Assembly: GCA_021827985.1 (NCBI GenBank)
Contig: JAKATL010000019.1
Location: forward strand, 1-42,265
DNA: 42,265 nucleotides
Origin: a bacterium
GTDB lineage: Bacteria; Chloroflexota; Dormibacteria; Aeolococcales; Bog-877
Direction of reading: 5' to 3'
Part shown: piece after piece, positions 8,505 through 16,401 of the stretch
Position numbering within the stretch: the first letter of the stretch is position 1
Layout: the number at the start of each line of letters is the position of its first letter
The notes under the pieces: generated by a model
The model's database searches: none
Seen by the model: the letters and a program-made list of their open reading frames with translations, nothing else
What the model was told of the DNA's origin: nothing
Program-made: the position numbers and the translations under genes

Positions 8505-9874
8505 TGGCGCAGCGGGTGGTGGTGCTGGGCGGCGGGCCGGCGGGGGCGGTCGCCGCCCTGAGAGCCGCCCAGATGGGGGCCGATGTCACGCTGGTCGAGC
8601 GCCGGGAGCTGGGAGGGACCTGCACCAACCGCGGGTGCGTTCCCAGCAAGGCGCTGCTGGCGATCTCCGCCCTGGCTGCCAAGATCCGCCGAGCGGATGA
8701 ATTCGGCCTGCGAGTGGGGGAGCTGGAGTTCGACTTCCCCAAGATGCAGGTCCGCAAGGACGAGATCGTGAGCCGCATCAGAGGGGGCATCGAGTCCGCC
8801 TGCCGCCGCCACTCAGTCCAGGTGGTGTCGGCGGAGGGCCGCCTGGTCGGGGACGCGGTGGAGGCCGGCGGGCAGCGGCTGGAGTACGACCACCTGGTGG
8901 TCTGCGTGGGCACCGAGCCCTCGGGTCTGCCCGACCTGGACCAGAGCCAGCCCCGGGTCATCACCTCGGATGGGGTGTGGACTCTGCAGGAGATTCCCGA
9001 GCGGCTTTTGATCGTGGGCGGGGGGGTGATCGGCTGTGAGTTCGCCAGCCTCTTCGCTCCGCTGGGGACCAGGGTCACGGTGGTGGAGCTCCTCCCCCAG
9101 CTGCTGACCGGGGTGGATCGCCGCACCGCCGAGGCCTTCCGCCGGCTGCTGGAGGGCAGGGGCGTCGAGGTCCATCTGGGGACCAAGGTCGATGGGGCGG
9201 AGTATCTCCCCGACTCGGTCCGGGCGCACCTCAGCGACGGCGCCGAGCTGGAGGCGGACCTCCTCCTGGTGGCGGTCGGCCGCCGGCCCCAGACCGAGGG
9301 GATCGGGCTCCAGGAGGCTGGCGTGCGGGTGTCCGCCAGCCGGCACGTCGAGGTCGACCCGTACCTGCGCACCGCCAATCCCCGGATCTGGGCCGCGGGG
9401 GACTGCATCGGAGGGTTGCAGCTGGCCCACCTGGCCTCGGCCGAGGCGGCCCGGGCGGTGGAGAACGCCCTCCAGCCCCAACAGTCCATGCCCATGGACC
9501 GCACCGTGGTGCCCAGCTGCATCTTCACGGACCCGGAGATCGCCACGGTGGGGTTGCACGCCGACCTGGCGCGGGAGCAGGGCCACGAGGTCCGGCTGGG
9601 TCAAGCCCGCTTCATCGGGGAGGCCAAGGCGCTGGCGGAGGGTGACCCCGAGGGGTACGTGCAACTCGTCGCCGACGCCGCTACCGACCGGCTGCTGGGC
9701 GCGACCATCATGGGCGCCCATGCCGTCGAGCTGATCCACGAGGTGGGGGTGGCCATCAGCGACGGGTTCACCATGGCCGAGCTGGGGTCGGTGATCCACG
9801 CCCATCCCACCATGAGCGAGGTGGTGATGGACGCCGCCCAGCAGGGCCACAAGATCGCCCCTTACCTGAGCTGA
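8504..9874 (+). CDS. lpdA: Dihydrolipoamide dehydrogenase (E3)
   Basis: 456 residues, the usual length for this FAD-dependent disulfide oxidoreductase, which reoxidises dihydrolipoyl groups and passes electrons to NAD. Seen are the N-terminal FAD loop (GGGPAGAVAALRA), the redox disulfide GGTCTNRGCVPSKALL (Cys40 and Cys45), the NAD loop (IVGGGVIGCEFASLF), the second FAD motif (AAGDCIGG) and the C-terminal His-Glu pair in HAHPTMSEVVMDA from the dimer partner. Its ATG overlaps the kgd stop (TGATG), so it is translationally coupled. This makes it the dedicated E3 of the neighbouring fusion, although it may also serve other lipoyl enzymes. Confidence 0.96.
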   Translation: MAQRVVVLGGGPAGAVAALRAAQMGADVTLVERRELGGTCTNRGCVPSKALLAISALAAKIRRADEFGLRVGELEFDFPKMQVRKDEIVSRIRGGIESACRRHSVQVVSAEGRLVGDAVEAGGQRLEYDHLVVCVGTEPSGLPDLDQSQPRVITSDGVWTLQEIPERLLIVGGGVIGCEFASLFAPLGTRVTVVELLPQLLTGVDRRTAEAFRRLLEGRGVEVHLGTKVDGAEYLPDSVRAHLSDGAELEADLLLVAVGRRPQTEGIGLQEAGVRVSASRHVEVDPYLRTANPRIWAAGDCIGGLQLAHLASAEAARAVENALQPQQSMPMDRTVVPSCIFTDPEIATVGLHADLAREQGHEVRLGQARFIGEAKALAEGDPEGYVQLVADAATDRLLGATIMGAHAVELIHEVGVAISDGFTMAELGSVIHAHPTMSEVVMDAAQQGHKIAPYLS

Positions 9875-9956
9875 TCCGCGTCCCCCTCAGGGGGGCGCCC
9901 CGGACCTTCCTGGCAGAGCCACCGGTGCTGGTGGCGGAGGTCGCGGGAGGTGGATC

Positions 9957-10130
9957 GTGGGTCAGAGGGAGCAGGACGGGGAGGTGGAGGCTCCGGCACG
10001 GCGGGACCGGGACCGAGAGGAGCGGCGGCGGGCGATGGCGGCCATCTGGTCGCGCTACGGCACTCTCCATCTGGAGGGTGACACTGACCAGCTGATCGCC
10101 GAGCTGCGGGGCAGGGGGGAGCTGCCGTGA
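9957..10130 (+). CDS. vapB: Probable VapB-type antitoxin
   Basis: A 57-residue ORF starting at GTG with GGGAGG 6-7 nt upstream and ending in a TGA that overlaps the GTG of the downstream PIN toxin (GTGA). Its middle is strongly charged (RRDRDREERRR) and its C-terminus (GDTDQLIAELRGRG) looks like the toxin-wrapping tail of small antitoxins. There is no recognisable ribbon-helix-helix or AbrB fold by eye, so the assignment rests on size, position and coupling. It should neutralise the adjacent RNase and probably autoregulate. Confidence 0.7.
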   Translation: MGQREQDGEVEAPARRDRDREERRRAMAAIWSRYGTLHLEGDTDQLIAELRGRGELP

Positions 10131-10588
10131 TCACCGCGGTCGACACCAACGTGCTGATCGACGTGCTCCGTGCCGACCCCCGCTTCGGCCGGGCATCGGC
10201 CCTGGTGCTGGGCCGGTGCGTCGGGGAGGGCGAGGTGATCGCCTGCGACGCCGTCGTGGGGGAGGTCGCCCATCTGTACCGCGACCCCGCGGTGGCGGCC
10301 CGCGAACTCCAGGTGCTGGGCGTGACCCACCGGCCGGGCGGACTGGCCGCGGCGCTGGAGGCGGCCCGCGTCCAGCGCCGCTACCGGGAGCAGGGGGGAG
10401 GGCGGGAGCGGATGCTGGCCGACTTCCTGGTGGCGGCCCATGCTCAGACCATGGCGGACCGGCTGCTGACCCGTGACCAGGGGTTCTTCCGCGCCTACTT
10501 CCCCAGGCTGCAGATCGTGGATCCGGAGCGGCTGGAGCGGCGGCTGGTCTCCGGACGGGGGGCGCCTACTCCACAGCGAGGCAGGTGA
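10127..10588 (+). CDS. vapC: VapC-family PIN-domain ribonuclease toxin
   Basis: 153 residues with the PIN-domain acidic set: Asp6 in AVDTNVLID, Glu46 in GEVAHLY, Asp99 in LADFLVAAHA and Asp117 in LTRDQGFF. These coordinate Mg or Mn for single-strand RNA cleavage; VapC toxins usually cut tRNA or rRNA. The start is the GTG overlapping the antitoxin stop. Its 3' end overlaps the convergent RAM-domain gene by 23 bp, so the two transcripts would be antisense at their ends. The substrate cannot be read from sequence. Confidence 0.88.
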   Translation: MITAVDTNVLIDVLRADPRFGRASALVLGRCVGEGEVIACDAVVGEVAHLYRDPAVAARELQVLGVTHRPGGLAAALEAARVQRRYREQGGGRERMLADFLVAAHAQTMADRLLTRDQGFFRAYFPRLQIVDPERLERRLVSGRGAPTPQRGR

Positions 10589-10796
10589 TGGTCCGCACCA
10601 CCCCGCTGAAGCTCTGGATCCGGTCCACGATGAGGCTGCCGATGCCCCTCACGTCCTCGGCCTGCACCTGGGCGATGGCGTCGTACTCGCCGGTGATGGC
10701 GTCCACCTGGAGGACGCCCTCCTCGCGGCGCATCCGCTGGACCACGTCCATGGCCTTGCCCGGCTCCAGGGTCATAAGGATGTAAGCCCGGACCAT
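10566..10796 (-). CDS. Stand-alone Lrp/AsnC ligand-binding (RAM) domain protein
   Basis: 76 residues, exactly one RAM domain (beta-alpha-beta-beta-alpha-beta) with no helix-turn-helix: it starts MVRAYILMTLEPGKAMDVV and contains VDAITGEYDAIAQVQ. Such domains normally sit at the C-terminus of Lrp/AsnC regulators, where they bind amino acids and form oligomers; free-standing versions are known and may be small-molecule sensors or partners of full-length regulators. GGAGGGAGG lies just before the ATG. It faces the tdh-kbl threonine catabolism operon across a 274-bp divergent spacer, which makes an amino-acid-sensing role attractive but unproven. Confidence 0.88.
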   Translation of the reverse strand: MVRAYILMTLEPGKAMDVVQRMRREEGVLQVDAITGEYDAIAQVQAEDVRGIGSLIVDRIQSFSGVVRTITCLAVE

Positions 10797-10843
10797 AACC
10801 TCCCTCCTCGTGATCCGCCCACAGGGGAAGAAATCCCGGCGCC

Positions 10844-10849
10844 ACCATA
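10844..10849 (-). promoter_or_regulatory. Possible -10 for the RAM-domain gene
   Basis: On the minus strand TATGGT lies about 47 nt upstream of the RAM gene ATG, giving a short leader with a good ribosome binding site. No -35 match is evident. The rest of the 10797-11070 spacer shows no other clear signal; it also holds an open frame continuous with tdh that has no start signal of its own. Confidence 0.35.
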
Positions 10850-11070
10850 GCTGATTCCAGGGGCTTTTGGAGCGTCCCGGCCGCTTCGCCGAGCCGCGGC
10901 GCCTCCCGGCTCAGGACTTACCTCCGGGATCCCAACTCCGGGCGCACCAGCTGCCGCGGTCTCAGGGAGGACGCCTCACGGTCCCGAGATCGCGCCGGCG
11001 GGCCGGAGGGATGGCGCGCCATGATGTGCTGGGTCGGCGCCGTGGCCGGCTGCGCAGGGGAGGTGGTGGC

Positions 11071-12117
11071 GTGCAGGCGATCGTCAAGCCCAGCCCCGGC
11101 CCGGGGGCTACCGTGGCCAGCGTTCCGGAGCCGGAGCCCGGCCCGGGCGAGGTGCTGCTGCAGGTGGTGGCGAATGGGATCTGTGGGACGGACCTTCACA
11201 TCCTGGACTGGAACCCGTGGGCCGCCGCCCGCGTCAAGCCGCCCCGCGTGCTCGGCCACGAGATGGCCGGGAGGGTGCTGGCGACCGGCGAGGGGGTGTC
11301 GAGCCCCGCGGTCGGGGATCTGGTCGGGGTCGAGAGCCACCTGGTCTGCCTCCGCTGCCCGCAGTGCCTCCGGGGGGACTTTCACGTCTGCCAGAACACC
11401 CGCATCCTGGGGGTGGACACCGACGGCGTCTTCGCCGAGAGGGCGGTGCTGCCGGCCCGCAACTGCCGGGTCGCCCCACCCGGGCTGGACCCGGCTCTCG
11501 TGGCCTTCCAGGAGCCCATGGGCAACGCCGTCCATGCGGCATCGCAGGGAGAGCTCTCCGACCGCCCGGTGATCGTCACCGGGTGCGGCCCGATCGGGCT
11601 GGCCGCGGTGGGGATCGCCCGGGCCGAGGGGGCCAGCCGGGTGGTGGCCGTGGACCGGGTGCCGGAGCGGCTTCGGCTCGCCGAGCAGATGGGCGCGGAC
11701 GCGCTGGTGGACACCAGCCGGATAGAGGATCTGGCGGCCGCTCTGCGCCAAGCCTGCGGGGATGACGCGGGCGCGGTCCTGGAGATGTCGGGGGACGCCC
11801 GCCTCATCCGTGCCGCCATTGACGTGGTGGCGCCGGGGGGATGGATCAGCCTCCTGGGTCTGGGCGATGGTGAGACCACCCTCGACCTCTCCACCGAGGT
11901 GGTGATGCGCGGGATCACGCTGTACGGGGTGACCGGGCGCCGGCAGTTCCAGACCTGGGACCAGACCGCGGCCTACCTCAGCTCCGGGCGGGTGGACGTG
12001 CGGCCGATCATCACCCACCGGGTATCCATGGCAGAGTTTCAACGGGCTTCGGAGCTGGCCCGGTCGGGGGTCATCGGCAAGGTGGTGCTCTATCCTCCGG
12101 AGGGAAGTTGGCAATGA
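11071..12117 (+). CDS. tdh: L-threonine 3-dehydrogenase-like zinc alcohol dehydrogenase
   Basis: 348 residues of the medium-chain zinc dehydrogenase family. Catalytic zinc ligands are seen at Cys38 (GICGTDLHI) and His63-Glu64 (LGHEMAGRV). The structural zinc site has four cysteines at 93, 96, 99 and 107. The Rossmann region follows (VTGCGPIGLAAVGIA). The GTG at 11071 is chosen because AGGGGAGG lies 7 nt upstream; the frame stays open upstream but that stretch looks non-coding. Coupling to kbl by an ATGA overlap strongly suggests the reaction is threonine to 2-amino-3-ketobutyrate with NAD. By sequence alone a sorbitol or butanediol dehydrogenase could not be excluded. Confidence 0.9.
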   Translation: MQAIVKPSPGPGATVASVPEPEPGPGEVLLQVVANGICGTDLHILDWNPWAAARVKPPRVLGHEMAGRVLATGEGVSSPAVGDLVGVESHLVCLRCPQCLRGDFHVCQNTRILGVDTDGVFAERAVLPARNCRVAPPGLDPALVAFQEPMGNAVHAASQGELSDRPVIVTGCGPIGLAAVGIARAEGASRVVAVDRVPERLRLAEQMGADALVDTSRIEDLAAALRQACGDDAGAVLEMSGDARLIRAAIDVVAPGGWISLLGLGDGETTLDLSTEVVMRGITLYGVTGRRQFQTWDQTAAYLSSGRVDVRPIITHRVSMAEFQRASELARSGVIGKVVLYPPEGSWQ

Positions 12118-13316
12118 CGGACCTGAGCGAGAGCCTGCGGGCGGAGCTGGACCAGCTGCGCCAGGAGGGCCGGTTTCGGGAGCTGGCGGTCCTGGAGGGC
12201 CCCCAGGACTCGGAGGTGGTGATCGGCGGACAGCGGCTGATCAACCTCTCCTCCAACAACTACCTGGGCCTCAACACCCACCCCAAGCTGGTGGAGGCGG
12301 CCTGCGATGCGGCCCGTCGCTGGGGTGCGGGATCCGGAGCGGTGCGCACCATCGCCGGCACCCAGGCGATCCACGAGGAGCTTGAGGCTCGGCTGGCGCA
12401 GTTCAAGGGAACGCCGGCGGCGCTCACCCTGCAGAGCGGATATGCCGCCAACCTGGCCGTGCTGGGGGGCGTCCTGGGGGAACCCGACGCGGTGGTGAGT
12501 GACGAGCTCAACCACGCCAGCATCATCGACGGCATCCGGCTCACCAAGGCCCATCGCTACCTGTTCGCCCACAAGGACCTGGACCAGCTGGAGCAGAGGC
12601 TGGGCGAGGCGCGCCGGGATGGCCGCCGCCGGGTCCTGGTGGTCAGCGACGGGGTCTTCAGCATGGACGGGGACATCGCCCCCCTTCCCGGGATCGTGGA
12701 GCGGGCCCGGGCGGCGGGGGCGGCGGTGATGGTGGACGACGCCCACGCCTCCGGGGTTCTCGGCAGGGGTGGCCGGGGCTCGGTGAGCCACTTCCACCTG
12801 GAGGGGCAGGTGGAGATCCAGGTGGGGACCCTGAGCAAGGCGGTGGGAGTCCTGGGCGGCTACGCGGCCGGCTCCCAGGAGCTGCGGGACGTCCTCATCC
12901 ATCTCGGCCGGCCCTTCCTCTTCTCCACCTCGCATCCCCCGGCCGTGGTGGCGTCCTGCATCGCTGCCCTGGAGGTGATGGACTCCGAGCCGGAGCTACA
13001 GGAGCGGCTGTGGGACAACACCCGGTACTTCAAGCAGGGGCTGGAGCAGCTGGGCTTCGACTGCGGCCAGAGTGAGACGCCGATCACCCCGGTGATCGTG
13101 GGGGAGGCGGCCGAGGCGATGGGGCTCTCGGACGCCCTCCGGCGGCGCGGGGTCTTCGCCCAGGGCATCGCCTTCCCGACTGTGGCCCGCGACAAGGGCA
13201 GGGTCCGGACCATCGTCACCGCCAGCCACACGCGGGCCCAGCTCGACCGGGCGCTGGAGGCCTTTCAGGACGCGGGCCGGGAGCTGGGGCTGGCGGGGTC
13301 CCGGGCCGCGTCGTAA
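12114..13316 (+). CDS. kbl: 2-amino-3-ketobutyrate CoA ligase (glycine C-acetyltransferase)
   Basis: 400 residues of the alpha-oxoamine synthase family (fold type I, PLP). The Schiff-base lysine is in GTLSKAVGVLGGY, and the PLP-stacking and aspartate region is VDDAHASGVLG. It starts LINLSSNNYLGLNTHPKL in the usual manner. It cleaves 2-amino-3-ketobutyrate with CoA to glycine and acetyl-CoA, completing threonine breakdown begun by tdh. The ATG at 12114 overlaps the tdh stop and has GGAGGG upstream; a TTG at 12108 is the alternative. BioF is a relative, but the tdh neighbour favours Kbl. Confidence 0.94.
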   Translation: MTDLSESLRAELDQLRQEGRFRELAVLEGPQDSEVVIGGQRLINLSSNNYLGLNTHPKLVEAACDAARRWGAGSGAVRTIAGTQAIHEELEARLAQFKGTPAALTLQSGYAANLAVLGGVLGEPDAVVSDELNHASIIDGIRLTKAHRYLFAHKDLDQLEQRLGEARRDGRRRVLVVSDGVFSMDGDIAPLPGIVERARAAGAAVMVDDAHASGVLGRGGRGSVSHFHLEGQVEIQVGTLSKAVGVLGGYAAGSQELRDVLIHLGRPFLFSTSHPPAVVASCIAALEVMDSEPELQERLWDNTRYFKQGLEQLGFDCGQSETPITPVIVGEAAEAMGLSDALRRRGVFAQGIAFPTVARDKGRVRTIVTASHTRAQLDRALEAFQDAGRELGLAGSRAAS

Positions 13317-13354
13317 CTTTGGCCGCGGCGCCTGAATTCCAGAGAGTGAGAGGC

Positions 13355-13972
13355 GTGGCCGCGTCGCGGCCGCGCCGGCAGCCCCACGACCTCGAAGAGG
13401 AGCGCCAGCTTGTCGAAGCGGCCAAGAACGACCCCGCCGCTTTCGCCCAGCTCTACGACCGCTACGTGGATGCCATCCACGCCTACGTCTACCACCAGAC
13501 CGGGAGCTGGGAGCGTGCCGAGGACGTGACCGCCACCACCTTCATGCGCGCCTACGCCGAGATCGGCAAGTTCGAGTGGAGGGGGGTGCCCTACTCAGCC
13601 TGGCTCTACCGGGTGGCCTCCAACCAGATCCTCCGAGATCACCGGCGGCCGGGCTGGATCGAGTTGCCGGACGGCCTGGTGGATCCGGGCGAGGGCCCCG
13701 AGGAGGCGGCGCTTCGCTCGGATCGGGTGGCCAAGGTCCAGGCGGCCGTGCGCCGGCTCTCCCGGGATCAGCGCCAGGCGATCACCCTGCGCTTCGGCGC
13801 CGGGCTGCGCAACGCCGAGGTGGCCCAGGTCATGCGGAAGAGTGAGGGGGCGGTCAAGCTGCTCATCTTCCGCGCCCTGCGCAAGCTCGAGGAGCGGCTG
13901 GGGCCGGAGTTTGCCGCCCACCTCCCCCCGGAGCTGACCGTGGCCCGGAACGACCCCCCGGAAGAGGGCTGA
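13355..13972 (+). CDS. ECF-type RNA polymerase sigma factor
   Basis: About 205 residues with sigma region 2 (NDPAAFAQLYDRYVDAIHAY, then AEDVTATTFMRAY) and region 4 (RLSRDQRQAITLRFGAGL followed by a helix-turn-helix). There is no region 1 or 3, as in group 4 sigma factors, which bind core RNA polymerase and direct it to stress or envelope promoters. The start is uncertain: GTG at 13355 or 13346, or TTG at 13319, none with a strong ribosome binding site. The next gene follows after 2 nt and encodes a small protein with one membrane segment, the usual place for an anti-sigma factor. Confidence 0.9.
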   Translation: MAASRPRRQPHDLEEERQLVEAAKNDPAAFAQLYDRYVDAIHAYVYHQTGSWERAEDVTATTFMRAYAEIGKFEWRGVPYSAWLYRVASNQILRDHRRPGWIELPDGLVDPGEGPEEAALRSDRVAKVQAAVRRLSRDQRQAITLRFGAGLRNAEVAQVMRKSEGAVKLLIFRALRKLEERLGPEFAAHLPPELTVARNDPPEEG

Positions 13973-13974
13973 GC

Positions 13975-14319
13975 ATGGCCAGCCGGGAGGAGAAGCGGAT
14001 GGCCAGCCGGCTGGCGGAGTGGCTGGACGGTGAGCCGGCCGCCCCGGACGCGGAGTCCCGGGCGGTGGCCCAGACTGCGGTGCTTCTGGTGGACGCCCTG
14101 GCGCCCCGCAAGCTGGCGGAGGACACCCGCTCCCGCCTCTATCGCCGGGCGCTGGCGGAGTACGCCGCCCGGGGCTCCGACCCGGCGCCGCTGGGCGAGT
14201 TGGCCCGGGCTGCCCGGCAGATCCCCGCTCCGGCCTGGCTGGGGATCGGCGGGGTCGCCGTCGGGGCGGCGGTCGGGCTGGCGCTGCTCCGCCAGCGGGA
14301 GCACGGCACCGGGCCCTGA
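13975..14319 (+). CDS. Hypothetical single-pass protein, candidate anti-sigma factor
   Basis: 114 residues. The N-terminal 85 are helical and highly charged (starts MASREEKRMASRLAEWLDG). Then comes one hydrophobic segment of about 20 residues (GIGGVAVGAAVGLALL) and a short basic tail. The ATG lies 2 nt after the sigma factor stop, so they are co-transcribed. There is no zinc-binding HxxxCxxC motif, so it is not a classic ZAS-type anti-sigma factor. The role is inferred from position and topology only. Confidence 0.75.
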   Translation: MASREEKRMASRLAEWLDGEPAAPDAESRAVAQTAVLLVDALAPRKLAEDTRSRLYRRALAEYAARGSDPAPLGELARAARQIPAPAWLGIGGVAVGAAVGLALLRQREHGTGP

Positions 14320-14332
14320 GCGAGCCGCGAAC

Positions 14333-14356
14333 TGCCCGGGCGGCCGAAGCCGGGCA
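14333..14356. repeat. Inverted repeat upstream of galU promoter
   Basis: TGCCCGG (14333-14339) and CCGGGCA (14350-14356) with a 10-nt spacer, placed 9 bp upstream of the galU -10. It could be an operator covering the -35 region or a weak terminator of the sigma operon; no T tract follows. Confidence 0.4.
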
Positions 14357-14364
14357 GGCGCACT

Positions 14365-14370
14365 TAGAAT
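14365..14370 (+). promoter_or_regulatory. -10 element of leaderless galU promoter
   Basis: TAGAAT ends 8 nt before the GTG of galU. A transcription start 7-8 nt downstream of a -10 would fall on the start codon, and there is no ribosome binding site, so the mRNA is probably leaderless. Confidence 0.65.
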
Positions 14371-14378
14371 CTCACCGC

Positions 14379-15248
14379 GTGACGGTGACCACCGTGGTGG
14401 TGCCGGCCGGAGGGCTGGGCACCCGGTTCCTGCCGGCGACCAAGGCCCTGCCCAAGGAGATGGTTCCGGTGGGCGACCGGCCCGCCATCCAGTGGGGGTT
14501 GGAGGAGGCGGTGGCCTCGGGGATCCGCCGGGCGGTGGTGGTGACCGCACCGGGGAAGGACCTCATCCGAGCCCACTTCGCCAGCGACCCCGGTCTGGTG
14601 CAGATCCTGGAGTCTCGGGGCAGCTCGGAGCTGGCGGAGCAGGTGCGCCGCATCGCCGACCTCTGCCAGCTGGAGTTCGTGGACCAGCCCGAGCCGCTGG
14701 GGCTGGGGCACGCGGTCCTCTGCGCCCGGCCGCTGCTCGAGGGTGAGGACGCCGCGGCGGTGCTGCTCCCCGACGACCTCTTCGACGGGACGCCACCGCT
14801 CCTCGCCCAGCTCATAGAGGCCCACGCCTGGGAGGGCTGCACCGTCCTGGCTCTCCGGCGCTGCCCCCGGGAGTCCATCTCCCGATACGGGGTGGCCGAG
14901 GTGGCCGGCGAGGGCCCGGTCTTCCAGGTCACCGACGTGGTGGAGAAGCCGTCCGCGGAGGAGGCGCCCAGCGATCTGGCGATCATGGGCCGTTATATCC
15001 TCACCCGGGAGGTCCTGGACCGCCTCGATCAGGTGGCACCGGGCGCGGGGGGAGAGATTCAGCTGACCGATGCCATCCGGGGGGTGGCCCGGACCGGCCG
15101 GGTCGTGGGGGTGGAGTTCACCGGCCGGCTTCTGGACGTGGGAACGCTGGACAGCTGGCTGGCCACCAATGCCGCCATCGTCTGGCGGGACCCCGTGCTG
15201 GGGCCAGCACTCAGGGCACGGATCCGAGAGCTGGAGGCCGAGCCTTGA
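14379..15248 (+). CDS. galU: UTP-glucose-1-phosphate uridylyltransferase
   Basis: 289 residues, typical for bacterial GalU. The nucleotide-binding signature is at the N-terminus (VVVPAGGLGTRFLPATKALP, with KEMVPVGDRP next). EKPSAEEAPSDLAIMGRYIL and DVGTLDSW are characteristic of the family. It makes UDP-glucose from UTP and glucose-1-phosphate for polysaccharide and glycolipid synthesis. The GTG start fits a leaderless transcript from the adjacent -10. There is no obvious functional link to the flanking genes. Confidence 0.95.
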   Translation: MTVTTVVVPAGGLGTRFLPATKALPKEMVPVGDRPAIQWGLEEAVASGIRRAVVVTAPGKDLIRAHFASDPGLVQILESRGSSELAEQVRRIADLCQLEFVDQPEPLGLGHAVLCARPLLEGEDAAAVLLPDDLFDGTPPLLAQLIEAHAWEGCTVLALRRCPRESISRYGVAEVAGEGPVFQVTDVVEKPSAEEAPSDLAIMGRYILTREVLDRLDQVAPGAGGEIQLTDAIRGVARTGRVVGVEFTGRLLDVGTLDSWLATNAAIVWRDPVLGPALRARIRELEAEP

Positions 15249-15286
15249 TCAGCGCCCCGCCCCAGGACCGAGCGGTGCGCTGGCGC

Positions 15287-15292
15287 TATACT
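15287..15292 (+). promoter_or_regulatory. Possible -10 element upstream of the small gene at 15359
   Basis: TATACT stands out in GC-rich sequence right after galU. It would give a leader of about 58 nt for the gene at 15359. Alternatively it could drive a leaderless 41-codon ORF from the ATG at 15303, which I do not call as a gene. Confidence 0.5.
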
Positions 15293-15358
15293 GCAGCCCC
15301 AGATGGCAACCGTGGCGGCCTACTCCGTCCTCAATGCTCACTTCGATCAGGTAGTGCA

Positions 15359-15613
15359 ATGGCAGTGCAACGCCCGCGACGCGGTGACGACCTCCTGCGC
15401 TACCGCAGCCAGGAGGGCGACTTCGAGGTAGAGGTCTCGCACACCCTGAACAAGTGGTGTGTCTCGGTGCTCCGGCTGGAGGATTCGAGCATCGTCGCCC
15501 AGGACTTCTTCCCCGAGCGCTGGAAGGCCATGGCCAGAGCCCAGGACTTCCTGCGCATCCTCAACACCCGCAACCGTCACGAGGGCGGAGAGGGCGGGGG
15601 CGAGGACCTCTGA
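15359..15613 (+). CDS. Small protein of unknown function
   Basis: 84 residues, not recognised. The body (DLLRYRSQEGDFEVEVSH, then NKWCVSVLRLEDSSIVAQDF) reads like a compact alpha-beta domain, and the C-terminal tail is Gly/Glu-rich. The ATG at 15359 has only a weak AGG upstream. Its TGA overlaps a CTG that is the likeliest start of the PHP-domain gene. Composition fits its neighbours, so it is likely a real gene. Confidence 0.65.
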   Translation: MAVQRPRRGDDLLRYRSQEGDFEVEVSHTLNKWCVSVLRLEDSSIVAQDFFPERWKAMARAQDFLRILNTRNRHEGGEGGGEDL

Positions 15614-16401
15614 GCGCCGCCGGACCGGGGGCCCGGGCGCGGGCCATTCCCGATGGCTTCTCGGCCGCCGACCCGCACGCCCACACCCTGGCCAGCGACG
15701 GCATGGTGACCTCCCGCCAGCTGGTGGAGGCGGCTCGCCAGGCCGGGCTGGCGGTCCTGGGGGTCACCGACCATGACACCATGGCCGGAGTTCCTGAGGC
15801 GGTGGCCGCCGGCCAGGAGCTGGGGGTGGAGGTGGTGGCCGGGGAGGAGATAACCACCGGGGGCCTGAGCAAGGTCCACGTGTTGGGGCTCTTCCTCGCC
15901 GGGCCGGTGCGCATGGGAATGTCCGTGGAGGACACCATCCGCGCGGTGCACGACCAGGGAGGGCTGGCGGTCCTCGCCCATCCCTTCATGCCCACCTACT
16001 TCGCCTCGATCACCCCGGCGGCCCTGCGCCGGCTGCTGGGGCGGACCCCGGTGGATGGGGTGGAGCTCCGCCACACCGCGCTCACCACTCCCATGCGGAG
16101 CCGCCAGCTGGACCAGTTCTACGACCTCCACCGTGACCGGATGGGGGCGGCCATCGGCTCCAGCGACAGCCACTTCGGGGCCCGCGACCTGGCCCGCAAC
16201 GTCACCCTCTTCCCCGGCTCCGGCGCGGCCGATCTGCGCCGGGCTATGGAGGAGGCCACAACTCGGCCACTGGAGCGGTACCTCGTTCCGCCCGGGCCGG
16301 CGCTGACCGACCGCCTGCGCCAGCAGGGGAGGAGCATGGGCTGGCTCACCTGGCAGCGGATCACCGGGCGGGTGGGCAGAGAGGGGGCTCTGCCCGCGTG
16401 A
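15610..16401 (+). CDS. PHP-domain metal-dependent phosphoesterase
   Basis: About 263 residues. The PHP signature metal-binding motifs are DPHAHTLASDG near the N-terminus, GVTDHDTMAG, AGEEITT, LAHPF and the late SSDSHFGARD. This resembles the TrpH/YciV type that hydrolyses 3',5'-nucleoside bisphosphates or RNA ends. No ATG, GTG or TTG occurs in frame between 15457 and the essential HxH motif. The start is therefore either a CTG at 15610, overlapping the upstream stop as CTGA with GGCGAGGA before it, or a GTG at 15454 that would overlap the upstream gene by 160 bp. I prefer the CTG. Confidence 0.85.
   Translation: MSAAGPGARARAIPDGFSAADPHAHTLASDGMVTSRQLVEAARQAGLAVLGVTDHDTMAGVPEAVAAGQELGVEVVAGEEITTGGLSKVHVLGLFLAGPVRMGMSVEDTIRAVHDQGGLAVLAHPFMPTYFASITPAALRRLLGRTPVDGVELRHTALTTPMRSRQLDQFYDLHRDRMGAAIGSSDSHFGARDLARNVTLFPGSGAADLRRAMEEATTRPLERYLVPPGPALTDRLRQQGRSMGWLTWQRITGRVGREGALPA

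Noticed and set aside
9875..9905. Terminator hairpin after lpdA
   Set aside because: The CCCCC/GGGGG pairing has a 3-nt loop, no T tract, and neighbouring C and G runs make it unremarkable at this GC content.
10867..11070. N-terminal extension of tdh
   Set aside because: The extension has no family similarity, is Arg/Pro/Gly-rich, and a strong ribosome binding site precedes the GTG at 11071.
15303..15428. 41-codon ORF starting 10 nt after the TATACT -10
   Set aside because: It overlaps the start of the better-supported gene at 15359 in another frame and has unremarkable composition; kept only as an alternative reading of that promoter.
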